From the NCBI RefSeq assembly GCF_026781265.1, contig NZ_JAKUVC010000004.1:124001-188000 (forward strand): DNA of 64,000 bases. Direction: 5' to 3'. The stretch is from Streptococcus sanguinis (lineage in GTDB: Bacteria > Bacillota > Bacilli > Lactobacillales > Streptococcaceae). A program made the translations under genes and the position numbers. Shown here in pieces: positions 8,484 through 15,765 of this stretch (positions within the stretch are counted from its first letter, which is position 1; each line of letters opens with the position of its first letter). A model generated the notes under the pieces. The model did not search any database. It saw only the letters and a program-made list of their open reading frames with translations, and was not told the origin of the DNA.

Positions 8484-9347
8484 ATGTTAATGTTGATCAA
8501 ACGTAATTTTTTACTTTATTTCCGAAACCGCAGTGGGGTAATTTTGTCCCTCTTCGGAGCCATTATTCCCTTTGTTTTATATCTGGTCTTTCTAAAGGAC
8601 AACATGAAAGGGTCTTGGTTAGAAAGTAGCCATGCTAAAGAGCTGCTCGACTTCTGGTTGATTAGCGGCGTGTTAGCAGTTACAGGATTAACGACCACCT
8701 TGGCAGCTTTCTCTCGGCAGGTCGAAGACCGGGAGCGGAAGGTGACAGACGATCTCTTTATCACAGACTTGGGACCATGGGGCTTGCAGCTTAGTTATCT
8801 TGTCAGCTCTGTCATTATCGGCTTTTTGATGCAGGTCATTATGTTTGCCTTTATGCTCAGCTATTTTACGCTGGCGGATAACATTTCCTTTGAGTGGGGA
8901 ATCCTTCCTTACCTGGTTCTTCTGATGCTCTTAAACAGCCTCTTGGCCACACTGATAAATGCTCTGATTGTTCAATGTTTCAAATCAGTGGATAGTTTAG
9001 GGAAATTGGCGACAGTAGTCGGAGCCACCTCTGGTTTTCTAGTGGGGACCTATATACCCATTGGAACCTTGCCGAAAATGGCGCAAAATCTAATGAAGCT
9101 TACGCCTTCTAACTACATGACATCTCTTTTTAGACAGGTTCTCATGAAGGAAAGTCTAGCAAATACTTTCGCCAATAACAGCCAGCCTCAAGCAGCTTTT
9201 GAAAAAACAATGGGAATTCGCATTGAATGGCAGGAGCTCTTGACAAGGACAGAAACTTTCTATATAGTTGGAGTAGTTTTAGTTGCAACAGCGCTTATTT
9301 GGATGGTGCAAAATATGATTGCCATCCGCCGGCTGAAACTACAATAG
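8484..9347 (+). CDS. ABC-2 type exporter permease
   Basis: A 287-residue protein with six predicted membrane segments: one near the N-terminus, four in the middle (the conserved GTYIPIGTLPKMAQNLMKLTP segment lies between TM5 and TM6), and one at the C-terminus. This is the ABC-2 membrane fold. Its ATG follows the stop codon of the ATPase gene immediately, so translation is probably coupled and the two form one exporter. Confidence 0.82.
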   Translation: MLMLIKRNFLLYFRNRSGVILSLFGAIIPFVLYLVFLKDNMKGSWLESSHAKELLDFWLISGVLAVTGLTTTLAAFSRQVEDRERKVTDDLFITDLGPWGLQLSYLVSSVIIGFLMQVIMFAFMLSYFTLADNISFEWGILPYLVLLMLLNSLLATLINALIVQCFKSVDSLGKLATVVGATSGFLVGTYIPIGTLPKMAQNLMKLTPSNYMTSLFRQVLMKESLANTFANNSQPQAAFEKTMGIRIEWQELLTRTETFYIVGVVLVATALIWMVQNMIAIRRLKLQ

Positions 9348-9369
9348 AATGTGAATAGGGAGCTTCCTC

Positions 9370-9825
9370 TTGCAAGCAAAATTTGAAACAGATCCAACCA
9401 TTTCATCCAAGGATCCGCTGGTTGTGGTCAAGGCAGACCAGTTAGCGGCAGAAGCCAAGGCCATCTTAGATTATTTAGAGCAGTACAAGGCAGGGCCTAG
9501 TGGTGTCCTGCCTATCAAGTCGGATGATAAACTGGTCATGCTGAAGACTGAAGATATAATCCTAGCAGACATCAACCAGACAACTTTGATGATTTACAGC
9601 AGAGAAGGCATTTACCAGACGACAGAGACCTTGACTCGCTTTCAGCAGCGGATTAGCAGCTCGAACTTTATCCAGGTTTCCCGGCATGCTGTCATCAATA
9701 TTGACCATCTGGAGTCTTTGTCTGACAGCTTTTCTGGCAATATGACGGCCAAGCTGACCAATCAAATCAAAACCGAAGTCAGCCGTCGCTATGTCAAACT
9801 CTTGATGGAATATCTGGGAATCTAG
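9370..9825 (+). CDS. LytTR-family DNA-binding regulator
   Basis: A 151-residue protein with a C-terminal LytTR domain (about 55-150), recognised from the segments KLVMLKTEDIILADI and FIQVSRHAVINIDHLE. It lacks a receiver domain. The start is a TTG at 9370 behind AGGGAG. It is 22 nt after the exporter permease and just ahead of a DUF3021 membrane gene. LytTR regulators without a receiver, paired with a membrane protein that restrains them, are a known arrangement in streptococci; that this pair controls the exporter or itself is inferred from position. Confidence 0.82.
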   Translation: MQAKFETDPTISSKDPLVVVKADQLAAEAKAILDYLEQYKAGPSGVLPIKSDDKLVMLKTEDIILADINQTTLMIYSREGIYQTTETLTRFQQRISSSNFIQVSRHAVINIDHLESLSDSFSGNMTAKLTNQIKTEVSRRYVKLLMEYLGI

Positions 9826-9835
9826 GAGGTAAGTG

Positions 9836-10252
9836 ATGAGTATAAAAAAATGTCTACACGCTATATTGATGGGCATCCAGACAGGGAGTGCAGTCTATCT
9901 GATTGTCCTTGCGCTCTCTATTCAAAAACATCCGCCCACAACAAGTAATATCGTCAGTGTCATGGTGATGAGCGGCTTGATTGGGCTCATCAGTTCAATG
10001 TTAAAAACTCTTGAAGACCGATTCTCTTTTTCAGTCTCGATTTTACTGCATTTCGCCGCTGTCGCAGTCTTAGTATGCTGTTTCATGGTCTATAATAACT
10101 GGGGATTTTTAATTGCCAACTGGCATTTCTGGCTAGATTTTATTCTGATTTATCTCTTTGTATGGCTCTATCTTTACTTGGATACAAATCTTAAGACCAA
10201 GAAGATTAATAGTGCCTTGAACAAACGCAGAAGGGAAAAAGAAGTAAGATAG
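9836..10252 (+). CDS. DUF3021-family membrane protein, LytTR partner
   Basis: A 138-residue protein with four predicted membrane helices and a basic C-terminal tail (KINSALNKRRREKE). The start at 9836 has a full AGGAGG site at 6-nt spacing; a GTG one codon earlier is less well placed. It lies 10 nt after the LytTR gene. DUF3021 proteins usually sit next to LytTR regulators, and the likely role is membrane control of that regulator. Confidence 0.75.
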   Translation: MSIKKCLHAILMGIQTGSAVYLIVLALSIQKHPPTTSNIVSVMVMSGLIGLISSMLKTLEDRFSFSVSILLHFAAVAVLVCCFMVYNNWGFLIANWHFWLDFILIYLFVWLYLYLDTNLKTKKINSALNKRRREKEVR

Positions 10253-10310
10253 TTCAAGGCTAATGAAACTTTCTAGCAAGAATATAATGAAAAATAGTTT
10301 GTATGTATAA

Positions 10311-10336
10311 AAACCACCTCCTGAGGTGGTTTTTTA
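10311..10336 (+). terminator. Rho-independent terminator
   Basis: AAACCACCTC pairs perfectly with GAGGTGGTTT across a 2-nt gap (loop opens by melting the top pairs), followed by six T. It ends the LytTR/DUF3021 operon. Confidence 0.9.
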
Positions 10337-10415
10337 TCTGAAGAAGCTCGGAGATTTGCTTTGTGGTATACTAGAGATACAAATAAGTTGATTTTAAAAA
10401 AATTCGGAGGTGAAG

Positions 10416-11126
10416 ATGGATAAAATGGTAAATGAAAAGATTGCATTTTTAAACAAATATACGCTATCGTCTGAAAAGAAAGTGGAGTTTGTAACCGATG
10501 AATCAACTATTTTGAATGCTCCCATTCCAGAATATTGGAAAGTTGCTTTTCTAACTGATAATTTGGAAGATAGAAAAGCAGCTATTTTAGAAGAATGGAG
10601 AAAATACCTTGCAAGAGAACTAAGCAATACCATTCTTTATTTGCAAACTTATTTAACTAATATTGAGTTGATGAAAATCGGAGATGAATATTCTGTTTTG
10701 TATACTATTCTTGGTTTCAAAACTAAAATGGAATTTTTCTATGAGGGGAAAAATCCAGTAACTGAACAAGAATTTAAGGAAAAGATAAAGTATCCGATAG
10801 AAAAAATTGATAATAGTATTATTGATTTCTATACGAAAATTCATAATGGTTTTTATGATTTTACTAGTAAGAGTATGGGATTGGATGCTTTGAAAGTCAT
10901 TAATCCAGTTTCTGATTTTGAATGGGAATATGAAGACCAATTGGATATGGATTTGACCTCTTGCTATAACTTTTTCAGTAATGGTATCGGCACTTATGTG
11001 GTACTTGATTTAAACCAAGATCTGGAGACAGGAGCTTATCTTTGGTCTACCAAAGAGCTTCCTAAAGGCAACCTAAATTTTTGGGATATCATTGATGAAT
11101 GGATTGTCATTGGTTTGGATTTTTAA
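10416..11126 (+). CDS. SUKH (SMI1/KNR4)-like immunity protein
   Basis: A 236-residue acidic soluble protein. The C-terminal half contains FYTKIHNGFYDF and ends WDIIDEWIVIGLDF, a pattern typical of the SUKH superfamily of immunity proteins for polymorphic toxins. The N-terminal about 110 residues are not recognised. The start at 10416 has CGGAGG with 5-nt spacing. The gene is AT-rich compared with its neighbours and opens a cluster of immunity-like genes with no intact toxin, which suggests an acquired orphan immunity islet. Confidence 0.55.
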   Translation: MDKMVNEKIAFLNKYTLSSEKKVEFVTDESTILNAPIPEYWKVAFLTDNLEDRKAAILEEWRKYLARELSNTILYLQTYLTNIELMKIGDEYSVLYTILGFKTKMEFFYEGKNPVTEQEFKEKIKYPIEKIDNSIIDFYTKIHNGFYDFTSKSMGLDALKVINPVSDFEWEYEDQLDMDLTSCYNFFSNGIGTYVVLDLNQDLETGAYLWSTKELPKGNLNFWDIIDEWIVIGLDF

Positions 11127-11203
11127 AAAGAATCTTGTGTCAATAAGGTTTAGAATGGACAAGATTTGCCAGCTACAACTTAGCAAACTAGAAAGAGGAA
11201 AAT

Positions 11204-11689
11204 ATGGAAGAACTAATTAAAGAAAAAATTATCGAAATCGTGCATCAAGCCAACGATATGATTCCAGTTGAGTGGGATGATTTGTATATTGTAATTGAAA
11301 TGGACAAAACATTTAGTGGAGAAGTTTATTTTTATTTTAAATATAAGAATGAATATCACTATTATTTATACATTCCTAGAGATTTTGGTGTAGATAAATT
11401 CGAAATTTATAGTCAAACAGATCGATTGTTTGAGAAGTCACAAGAATTAAAAAAAGTATTTGTTGAGAACGACTTGGCAGATTGGTATATTTGTATCATC
11501 CATTTAGACGAAAATAACAAGTTATCAGTAGACTACGATTATGCGCCATGGTTGGAAAGTGGTTATGGTCCAAGTGCTCGAATGGACTTGTTTGAGTATA
11601 AATACTTGGACAAGCAACCAGCCAATGAAAAAGAATTAGAGCAGTTCAAAGCAATGGAAGCCTTCCAGCAGGAACATAATGGCAAGTAG
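11204..11689 (+). CDS. YezG-family (DUF600) immunity protein
   Basis: A 161-residue protein matching the YezG/DUF600 antitoxin family: it begins with MEELIKEKIIEIVHQANDMI, has an acidic EWDDLYIVIEMD strand and a characteristic YFKYKNEYHYYLYIPRDF core. In Bacillus, YezG neutralises an LXG-type DNase toxin. The start at 11204 has AGAGGAA. No intact toxin is nearby, but a broken toxin-like tail overlaps the end of this gene. Confidence 0.75.
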   Translation: MEELIKEKIIEIVHQANDMIPVEWDDLYIVIEMDKTFSGEVYFYFKYKNEYHYYLYIPRDFGVDKFEIYSQTDRLFEKSQELKKVFVENDLADWYICIIHLDENNKLSVDYDYAPWLESGYGPSARMDLFEYKYLDKQPANEKELEQFKAMEAFQQEHNGK

Positions 11690-11822
11690 AATGTTTGATA
11701 AAAGTAATCCAACCAATTAGCGAGATGATTGAAGTGTTGGCAAACTTAAGGAAATATTCAAAGATGGCTTTAAAATACCGCCTGGTACAAAAATTGAAGT
11801 GATTAGACCGAGTATAGAATGA
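11686..11822 (+). pseudogene. Frameshifted C-terminal remnant of a polymorphic toxin-like protein
   Basis: One frame from 11686 reads VECLIKVIQPISEMIEVLAN-L and then is lost; the next frame from 11748 continues KEIFKDGFKIPPGTKIEVIR and stops at 11822. Deleting one base at the CTTAAGG junction breaks the original, so a single-nucleotide loss explains the shift. There is no start codon or site of its own. It looks like the end of a toxin whose cognate immunity gene survives beside it. Confidence 0.5.
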
Positions 11823-11838
11823 AAGGGAATGAACAGTA

Positions 11839-12492
11839 ATGGCTACAACACAAGCTCAAAAAAAGGAAGTCAAACAGTTGATAAAACAGTTATCGAAACA
11901 GTTGGACTTAAACAGTAGATCAGAAACCTATTTTTTAAAGTATCGAGATTATTTTATTTACTATGTTCCTACATTTGGTTTTCCTGATAATGAATTTAGT
12001 TTTTCTGTGATTGCTTACATCAAACCTTTTGTGATAGATGATGTTTTTTGGGATGTTTTTGATATGAAAGGGAATTCGCAAGAGCCCATTAGTCTGCGTG
12101 CTGTAGGTTCCTTTAAAGTTATCGGGGTCCCTGTTGTTTTTTCGTCTGAACGAGAACGGTTAGAGGGGCTTGATATTGCAGGATATATATTGGCTCGTTG
12201 GAAAAAGGTCCATGAAGAAGTATTAGAAATCATTGATAACTTAGCTTCTTTTGAAGATTTTTTGAAGAATGTCAAGGAATTGGATAATCGCTATATGTAT
12301 AGCCATGATTTAATGATGATGCTTCTTTTGATTCATAACAAACACTACAAAGAAGCAAAAGAAATAGCTGAAGAACTATTGTCTAAAAAAGAGATGGGAC
12401 GCTATCAAAACAAAGGTAAGTGGATTAATGAATATATTTTGGACTATTGCAATGAAAGGATGGCAAAACAAGTATATTTGAGGAGGAATTAG
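11839..12492 (+). CDS. Hypothetical protein, probable immunity-type
   Basis: A 217-residue soluble protein that I do not recognise with certainty. The first half has alternating hydrophobic strands (YFLKYRDYFIYYVPTFGF, FSFSVIAYIKPFVIDDVFW) with a resemblance to DUF4304-type proteins; the second half is helical and rich in Lys and Glu. The ribosome-binding site is weak (AAAGGG). Its AT-rich composition and location next to YezG and SUKH-like genes suggest another orphan immunity protein, but this is inference. Confidence 0.5.
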   Translation: MATTQAQKKEVKQLIKQLSKQLDLNSRSETYFLKYRDYFIYYVPTFGFPDNEFSFSVIAYIKPFVIDDVFWDVFDMKGNSQEPISLRAVGSFKVIGVPVVFSSERERLEGLDIAGYILARWKKVHEEVLEIIDNLASFEDFLKNVKELDNRYMYSHDLMMMLLLIHNKHYKEAKEIAEELLSKKEMGRYQNKGKWINEYILDYCNERMAKQVYLRRN

Positions 12493-12615
12493 TTGGCTCT
12501 ATGGGAATAGTGGAGGGAAACTTGGAGTTATTACTGATTGATACTCTGGATTGAAAATATGAGAGCAAATACTTAGTAAATAAAAAATTATTTCTTGTGC
12601 TTTATAAAATAAAAA

Positions 12616-12670
12616 AGACAAACTTAGAAGTAGTTTGTCTGAGATTTAAAGCTAGGATTAACCTAGCTTT
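12616..12670. terminator. Tandem hairpins, terminator for both directions
   Basis: AGACAAACT / AGTTTGTCT (12616-12640) is followed on the minus strand by an A-run complement giving U6, a good terminator for the minus-strand gene at 12684. A second hairpin, AAAGCTAGG / CCTAGCTTT (12648-12670), faces ATTTTAT on the plus strand and could end the immunity cluster. Confidence 0.7.
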
Positions 12671-12683
12671 ATTTTATAGTCAT

Positions 12684-13637
12684 TTACACTCCCAATCGGA
12701 TATGAGGGAAGTGGTTGTAGAGATAGTCAAAGGTTGACTGGAGTTTGGTGTCTGTTGTTTTACCAATATTCTTAAAAGGCATTTGGTATTTCTTTTGATT
12801 GTTTCGAATAGCAACTAAGGTTGAGTTTCTGTTTGAAGCAACGAAGCCGCGCTGCATGGTCAGAATGTGGTGGTAGAGATGGATGACCTGTTTGAGATCA
12901 ATCGCCTTGAAACCTCTATAGTAGGTAATGAGATGGTCTTTATAAACAGCAATTTTCAGCACATCGTCGTGGAAAGAAGCTTGCTCCAGCAGGATATTGA
13001 GATTGTCCTTGGCCTCTGTATAGGCTGCATAGATTTCTTCGTAGGCAGCGATATTTTTCTTGCGGCCGATAATTCCTATAACGACAAAGAAAACACAGAG
13101 ACCAATCAAAAACAGAATGTAGAACATGAATGCAAGATTGTCAGATTCAAATTCAGTGATAGAGATATAGGAGCTGCTTGACATTACTGTGATGACTTCG
13201 GGATTGTCTGCTAGGAGACCGCGAACGAGGCTGCCATAATTAGAGATATATCCCTGATTTTTTTTAGGGGAGTTAGCATTAACATAAGAGCCAACGATTC
13301 GGACAGGATTTTTTTCCAGCTCGCCCTTTTTCTCTTTTTCCAAGAGCTGGGCAATCTGCTTGTCCCCTTTTTTAGTCTGCAGACCAACATATCCGTCTTG
13401 GTAAGCAACCAGCCAAACTTGAGTATTATCTTCAACTTCAATCAGAGCCTCTGGAAAAATATATGACACTTCAGCATAGACTGCTGAATCTGCTCCAGGA
13501 TCGCTATTTCGATCATAGGCAGTCTTTGTGTTGACTTTTTGGTATTGGATAAATCCCATCACTGCAGCAACTGCTAGAAAAATAAAAGTAATTACCAGTA
13601 GGGCGATGCTACCCTGGTTACGTCTTTCCTTGAGCAT
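12684..13637 (-). CDS. Conserved hypothetical membrane protein
   Basis: A 317-residue protein with an N-terminal membrane helix (SIALLVITFIFLAVAAVMGF), an extracellular domain of about 130 residues, a second helix (MFYILFLIGLCVFFVVIGII) and a cytoplasmic tail of about 115 residues that contains HLYHHILTMQRGFVASNRNS. The start at 13637 was chosen for its GGAGG site rather than the upstream ATG 24 codons earlier. I do not recognise a named family. It is transcribed divergently from the TetR gene and converges on the immunity cluster. Confidence 0.7.
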   Translation of the reverse strand: MLKERRNQGSIALLVITFIFLAVAAVMGFIQYQKVNTKTAYDRNSDPGADSAVYAEVSYIFPEALIEVEDNTQVWLVAYQDGYVGLQTKKGDKQIAQLLEKEKKGELEKNPVRIVGSYVNANSPKKNQGYISNYGSLVRGLLADNPEVITVMSSSSYISITEFESDNLAFMFYILFLIGLCVFFVVIGIIGRKKNIAAYEEIYAAYTEAKDNLNILLEQASFHDDVLKIAVYKDHLITYYRGFKAIDLKQVIHLYHHILTMQRGFVASNRNSTLVAIRNNQKKYQMPFKNIGKTTDTKLQSTFDYLYNHFPHIRLGV

Positions 13638-13713
13638 AGCCCAACCTCCAAAATATAATCTAAAAAATAATTTGATTAGCAAACTATCTTTTTTTGTATA
13701 GTATAACATAAAT

Positions 13714-13773
13714 GCTTGACAAGTGGAAAGATTGTGTTAAGATATGAATGAACACAAAATAAAATTCATTCAC
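13714..13773 (+). promoter_or_regulatory. tetR promoter and operator
   Basis: TTGACA (13714-13719) followed after about 16 nt by TAAGAT forms the promoter. The sequence TGAATGAAC-N10-ATTCATTCAC (13745-13773) is an inverted repeat with the same 10-10-10 geometry as the perfect palindrome at 14383. It overlaps the transcription start region of the TetR gene, so autorepression is likely. Confidence 0.7.
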
Positions 13774-13788
13774 AAAAGAGGCGTGGAA

Positions 13789-14355
13789 ATGGATAAAAAA
13801 AATGAGCTCCTGGCTGCGGCTAGAGAAGTCTTTGCGGAAAAAGGCTATAAGGCAGCTGGAATTTCTGATATTGCTAAGAAGAGCCATATGGCTGTCGGGT
13901 CCTTTTACAAGTACTATGCGTCCAAGGAAGCTATCTTCTTGGAGGTTTATGTAGCCGAAAATAGCCGTATACGTGAGGAAACCATGCGACGTGTGGACTG
14001 GCAGGGGGAGCCCGAGGCAATCGTTGAACAGCTTTTTGCAGTCACTTTTGAGTTGATTTCACCCAATAAAATTCTGGCCGAGTGGAACAAGCCAGGCATT
14101 TCTCAGATTCTGCACGATTACTATAATCAGGATGCCGGACGAGCGTCCAATGCCTTTCATCAGTTTCTGATTCAGACCTTCAGCCAGCGCTTGCAGGAAG
14201 AGGGGTTTTCGAAGGAGAAAATAGCTGAGATCATGAAGGTTTATGACTTGATTTACTACATAGACATGCATGTCACGGAGCAGGAATTTTCAGGCTACTT
14301 CGATAGTCTTGAGACTTTAGTGAAATATTTTGTTAAGGGGATTTTTTCCAAATAG
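13789..14355 (+). CDS. TetR/AcrR-family transcriptional regulator
   Basis: A 188-residue regulator. The N-terminal helix-turn-helix (about 5-50) reads AAREVFAEKGYKAAGISDIA then AVGSFYKYYASKEAIF, as in the TetR family. The C-terminal domain is the ligand sensor and is not assignable. The start was placed at 13789 since it begins MDKKNELL; an earlier in-frame ATG at 13744 lies inside the operator. It is followed by an operon with the same operator, encoding a small membrane protein, an NrdI-like protein and a lipoprotein, which is the probable target. Confidence 0.85.
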   Translation: MDKKNELLAAAREVFAEKGYKAAGISDIAKKSHMAVGSFYKYYASKEAIFLEVYVAENSRIREETMRRVDWQGEPEAIVEQLFAVTFELISPNKILAEWNKPGISQILHDYYNQDAGRASNAFHQFLIQTFSQRLQEEGFSKEKIAEIMKVYDLIYYIDMHVTEQEFSGYFDSLETLVKYFVKGIFSK

Positions 14356-14382
14356 AGGAAATTCCTTTTCTTAGAAGCGAGT

Positions 14383-14412
14383 GTGAATGAATTTATAAAA
14401 TCATTCATTCAC
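14383..14412 (+). promoter_or_regulatory. TetR operator of the downstream operon
   Basis: GTGAATGAAT-N10-ATTCATTCAC is a perfect 10-bp inverted repeat with a 10-bp gap, matching the site in front of tetR. A further half-site ATTCATTCA occurs near 14519. No convincing -35/-10 pair was pinned down. Confidence 0.75.
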
Positions 14413-14433
14413 AAACAAAGGAGGTGATGTCTT

Positions 14434-14475
14434 ATGTCCTGTGATTCGGGAATGGGAAGAAACGTAATTAGATAA
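14434..14475 (+). CDS. Possible 13-residue leader peptide (MSCDSGMGRNVIR)
   Basis: An ATG at 14434 is preceded by AAAGGAGGTGATG, an unusually complete match to the anti-Shine-Dalgarno sequence. The frame ends after 13 codons. It lies just downstream of the TetR operator. It may be a translated leader, a regulatory upstream ORF or the stub of a lost gene; nothing shows which. Confidence 0.3.
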   Translation: MSCDSGMGRNVIR

Positions 14476-14572
14476 AGTGGATTATTTTTTAGAAAGTTTT
14501 TAATGAGTAATTGGAACTATTCATTCAAAAATAGAAAGTGAGGAAAAAATGAATAAGCAAGGAGGATTTGCC

Positions 14573-14896
14573 ATGAGTGGAATGGCTATTTTGGGTATCT
14601 GTCTGGTGGTGATTGGTCTTTTGACCATTGGCTACGGAGTTGTGGCAGTAGGTATTAGTTTAAATATGGATTTTCAGACACTTTTAGTCGGTGGGCTCAT
14701 TATTATCCTAATAGGAGCAGCTTTGATTCCGGGCTTGCCGGCAGTTGTTAAGCTGACGGCACTGGCTTTGACAACTTTGTCATTGCTGATGTACATTCAC
14801 ATGATGCCAGATTTGGAGTTCATGCTTATGCTCATCTCAGATGTCGTGGTTTTAGGTTTTGCGGCATGGTTTGCTATCCTTTTTTTAAGAAAGTAG
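14573..14896 (+). CDS. Small four-helix membrane protein
   Basis: A 107-residue hydrophobic protein with four predicted membrane segments and no recognised family. The ATG at 14573 has an AAGGAGG site at 7-nt spacing and was preferred; an in-frame ATG at 14549 (GTGAGG site) would add eight residues. It is the first substantial gene after the TetR operator and is 9 nt from the NrdI-like gene. Confidence 0.65.
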   Translation: MSGMAILGICLVVIGLLTIGYGVVAVGISLNMDFQTLLVGGLIIILIGAALIPGLPAVVKLTALALTTLSLLMYIHMMPDLEFMLMLISDVVVLGFAAWFAILFLRK

Positions 14897-14905
14897 GTGA
14901 TGAAG

Positions 14906-15253
14906 ATGATTGTAGTTTATGATTCAAATACTGGTATTGGTAAACGATTTGCAGAATCACTGGGCTATCCGACCCAGACCATCAAGGAGAAACTGGAAGA
15001 GCCCTGTATTCTCATTACTCGAAATGCTGGTGCTGGGAAAATTCCTTGGTCTACCAAACGCTTTATCAAGAAACATCCTGGGCTGATTAAAGGTTTTGTT
15101 AACAATGGTGACTCTGTTAAACACGGCCGGACCTTCTGCGGGGCGACGGCTTTGATTATCGAAAAATATGGGCTCCAGCATATCTGCGATATTGACCAAG
15201 GCGGAACTCCAGAAGATGTCAAGACTGTGCAGGCATTTTTGGCGAAGTGCTAG
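14906..15253 (+). CDS. NrdI-like flavodoxin (copy 2)
   Basis: A 115-residue protein closely related to the one at 3254: it shares VVYDS-TGIGKRFAESLGYP, EEPCILITRNAGAGKIPW, STKRFIKKHPGLIKGFV and the RTFCGATALIIEKYGLQHI segment. NrdI is the flavodoxin partner of class Ib ribonucleotide reductase. The start at 14906 gives the family-typical MIVVYDS beginning; ATG and GTG codons two and three positions earlier are also possible. No reductase subunits are nearby and the gene is in a TetR-controlled operon. Confidence 0.72.
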   Translation: MIVVYDSNTGIGKRFAESLGYPTQTIKEKLEEPCILITRNAGAGKIPWSTKRFIKKHPGLIKGFVNNGDSVKHGRTFCGATALIIEKYGLQHICDIDQGGTPEDVKTVQAFLAKC

Positions 15254-15286
15254 CCTCATCAAGTTTCGCATAAATGGAGGACTCGT

Positions 15287-15472
15287 ATGCCTAGGTTCAA
15301 GAAAATTGGGAGCTTGTTTTTGGCTCTGATTTCTGTCTTTATCCTAACGGCCTGCGGGCATACACAGAAAGAGCCCGACACTTCAGATAAGACGGAAAGA
15401 AATTCTTCCAAACAAGAAGAAACAGCTCAGAATCAGGTAGATGCAACTTCCAGTGCGTCACAGAAAGATTGA
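15287..15472 (+). CDS. Small lipoprotein
   Basis: A 61-residue protein with a signal peptide ending in the lipobox LTAC (Cys about residue 23) and a short hydrophilic tail rich in Lys, Glu, Ser and Gln. The ribosome-binding site is TGGAGG. It is the last gene of the TetR-controlled operon and a terminator follows. The mature part is only about 39 residues and is probably disordered; function unknown. Confidence 0.7.
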   Translation: MPRFKKIGSLFLALISVFILTACGHTQKEPDTSDKTERNSSKQEETAQNQVDATSSASQKD

Positions 15473-15550
15473 CTTTTTTGTCAAAATAGAAGAGCTGAAG
15501 TTGTTCAATGATTTTTAGGTCATCTTTTGGCCTGTTTTGCCTACCATAAA

Positions 15551-15588
15551 GGAGAGAGAAGGCTTAGCGTCTTCTTTCTCCTTTTTTA
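15551..15588 (+). terminator. Rho-independent terminator
   Basis: GGAGAGAGAAG pairs with CTTCTTTCTCC (one G-T pair) across a 9-nt loop, followed by six T. Confidence 0.85.
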
Positions 15589-15633
15589 TGATAAAACCCT
15601 GTGAGCATTCCTATAGTTTTTTAATAGTCAATA

Positions 15634-15642
15634 TGGTACAAT
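15634..15642 (+). promoter_or_regulatory. Extended -10 promoter of the LPATG adhesin gene
   Basis: TGGTACAAT is an extended -10 element. It implies a 5' untranslated region of about 115 nt before the start codon at 15766. The second adhesin gene has a comparable long leader, and both end in the conserved TTGTGAGAAAGGAA(A/G)ATTGCATGAA start region. Confidence 0.45.
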
Positions 15643-15765
15643 GAATTAGTATTGTCTTTCCAGTGTTTGTCAAAAAGGCAGAAAAACATGAAAAGAACGT
15701 GTTCGACTGGCTGGCCAATACGCTGTACTTTTAAACAAATTTTACTTGTGAGAAAGGAAGATTGC

